DNA from: Corbicula japonica
Lineage: Eukaryota > Mollusca > Bivalvia > Venerida > Cyrenidae
Assembly (NCBI GenBank): GCA_038501625.1
Contig: JAZAYU010000013.1
Coordinates: forward strand, 3,038,001 to 3,102,000
Length of the DNA stretch: 64,000 nucleotides
Reading direction: 5' to 3'
Positions 63,058-64,000 of this stretch are shown here, piece by piece; positions within the stretch are counted from its first letter, which is position 1, and the number at the start of each line of letters is the position of its first letter. Made by a program: the position numbers and the translations under genes. The notes below the pieces were generated by a model, which had not been told where the DNA came from, searched no databases, and saw nothing but the letters and a program-made list of their open reading frames with translations.

Positions 63058-64000
63058 ATGATTACAGCTTTCTTTGTATTCGTTATTATTCTTTGTACTT
63101 CAGGTAAGATTTACCCCTGTGTTTAGGTTGAGATGATCTTTAGATGTCTTAATATATGACAACGAATAAGCTGTCTGAGTTATGACAATTTTTATTCACA
63201 AATCAAATAACTTTTCGCAAGGATACCGCCGACAAGACATTGTCCTCGTGAAATGTGCTTGATCTTGATATTTATTTCTGAAACGTTTTAATGCTTTTAA
63301 AAATATTCTGGGGAGCACACGGCCGATGTTTCGTTCGTCCGCCTGTCTGTTCGTTTGCATCATTACTCTGAAATTCATATACAACATATATCATAAAGCA
63401 AACCCATACCTGTGACATGTTTATGCTGATCTACAATATCTTGTGGTGATTCGTCAAAATACAATGTAATGTTTAAATTTTGGAGACATTCGAAATGGCC
63501 TAATTTATGTCTACTTTCGGTTTTGGGGGCAAAAAACATTTTGCTGAATTATTTTAACACATTATTTCGAAAGATGACCGATACATATTGTAAACATGTT
63601 TGTGCGCGATATCTATGTCGTTTTTCAAACCTCAATTCCAGAATATTGATGCAAAAGGTGTTTCCTTTTTGTATGTGTATGTGCTCTTAAAATACATCAT
63701 CAGGATGGTGTGTAAACTTGTAAAGACTGTTTAGAATTGGAGTGGACATTACAACTTGACGGTCATACGGAAAAACGGAGACCAATCCAATCTCTACTTC
63801 CGCTTAGCGATTTTTATATCCATATCATTAATCTCAACCTGTATTCTTTTAAACACTATTCTGGGTAGAAAACAGAAACAGGTTCAACAGAAAGGTAGTT
63901 AATAGTTACTTTCATCGCGATTTACTATTTCAGGTGTCAGCGGGCAGTTATTGAGTTGTCCGTGGGTGGCGACGCTTGACTGCAGTTTGTACAGCCCTGA
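63058..64000 (+). CDS. Kazal-type inhibitor paralogue, 5' part only (runs off the window)
   Basis: Exon 1 63058-63103 encodes a hydrophobic signal peptide (MITAFFVFVIILCTS) and ends at a consensus GTAAGA donor in phase 1. Exon 2 starts at 63934 after TTTACTATTTCAG, restores the Gly codon, and continues SGQLLSCPWVATLDCSLYSP to the window end. The architecture copies the minus-strand gene: same phase, same place for the intron, and first Cys at residue 24 in both. Spacing Cys1-x7-Cys2 fits Kazal, and the P1 position would be Leu34, so a chymotrypsin/elastase-like specificity is suggested. Later exons lie outside the window. The upstream region has no clear TATA box. Confidence 0.8.

Overview
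The window looks like nuclear DNA of a bivalve mollusc. It is AT-rich and intron-bearing, with GT-AG splice sites and consensus GTAAGT/GTATGT donors. It is packed with short inverted-repeat elements of kinds I associate with clam and mussel genomes, such as an ATGCCCCCGCC-bounded element, a GCTCACC-bounded element and a GTGTCGCCTGC-bounded element. The bivalve assignment is inference; a eukaryotic, invertebrate origin is much safer. Almost all long open frames in the left two thirds are repeat shadows. Real genes are few and had to be assembled exon by exon.

Four genes are supported. (1) A two-exon heparan sulfate glucosamine 3-O-sulfotransferase on the minus strand (31752-35397; 354 aa when spliced, phase-consistent). 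(2) LIN37, a MuvB/DREAM complex subunit, in five exons on the plus strand (47482-54347; 246 aa). (3) A secreted two-domain Kazal-type inhibitor on the minus strand (56243-61719; 144 aa), whose first-domain exon is present as two tandem copies of 115 nt each. (4) The first two exons of a paralogous Kazal gene on the plus strand (63058 to the window edge), divergently oriented from gene 3. They serve unrelated processes: glycan sulfation in the Golgi, cell-cycle gene repression in the nucleus, and extracellular protease inhibition. The two Kazal genes form a local family.

Layout. 1-4680: intergenic, with a 1739-bp terminal-inverted-repeat element carrying a 5-bp target duplication. 4680-22280 and 22290-29500: two collinear, diverged tandem copies of one segment. 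Copy A is enlarged by a reverse-transcriptase retroelement relic (itself split by a MITE), a 1.85-kb foldback structure and nested MITEs. Copy B is compact with its own insertions. 29500-31740: intergenic. 31750-35710: the sulfotransferase gene. 35910-47480: repeat-rich intergenic DNA with long CT microsatellites that sit in retroelement tails. 47480-55100: LIN37, whose first intron holds an eleven-unit tandem array and whose third intron holds a 53-bp minisatellite of about 16 copies. 56190-64000: the Kazal gene pair.

The strongest new observation is the duplicated Kazal exon. Both copies enter in phase 1 and leave in phase 2, so only one can be used per transcript without a frameshift. The sequence therefore predicts mutually exclusive splicing of the reactive-site domain. 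Other notable points are an array of direct AGGTCA half-sites in LIN37 intron 1, a retroelement family whose copies carry (CT)n near the 3' end, and an internal empty site that dates a MITE insertion.
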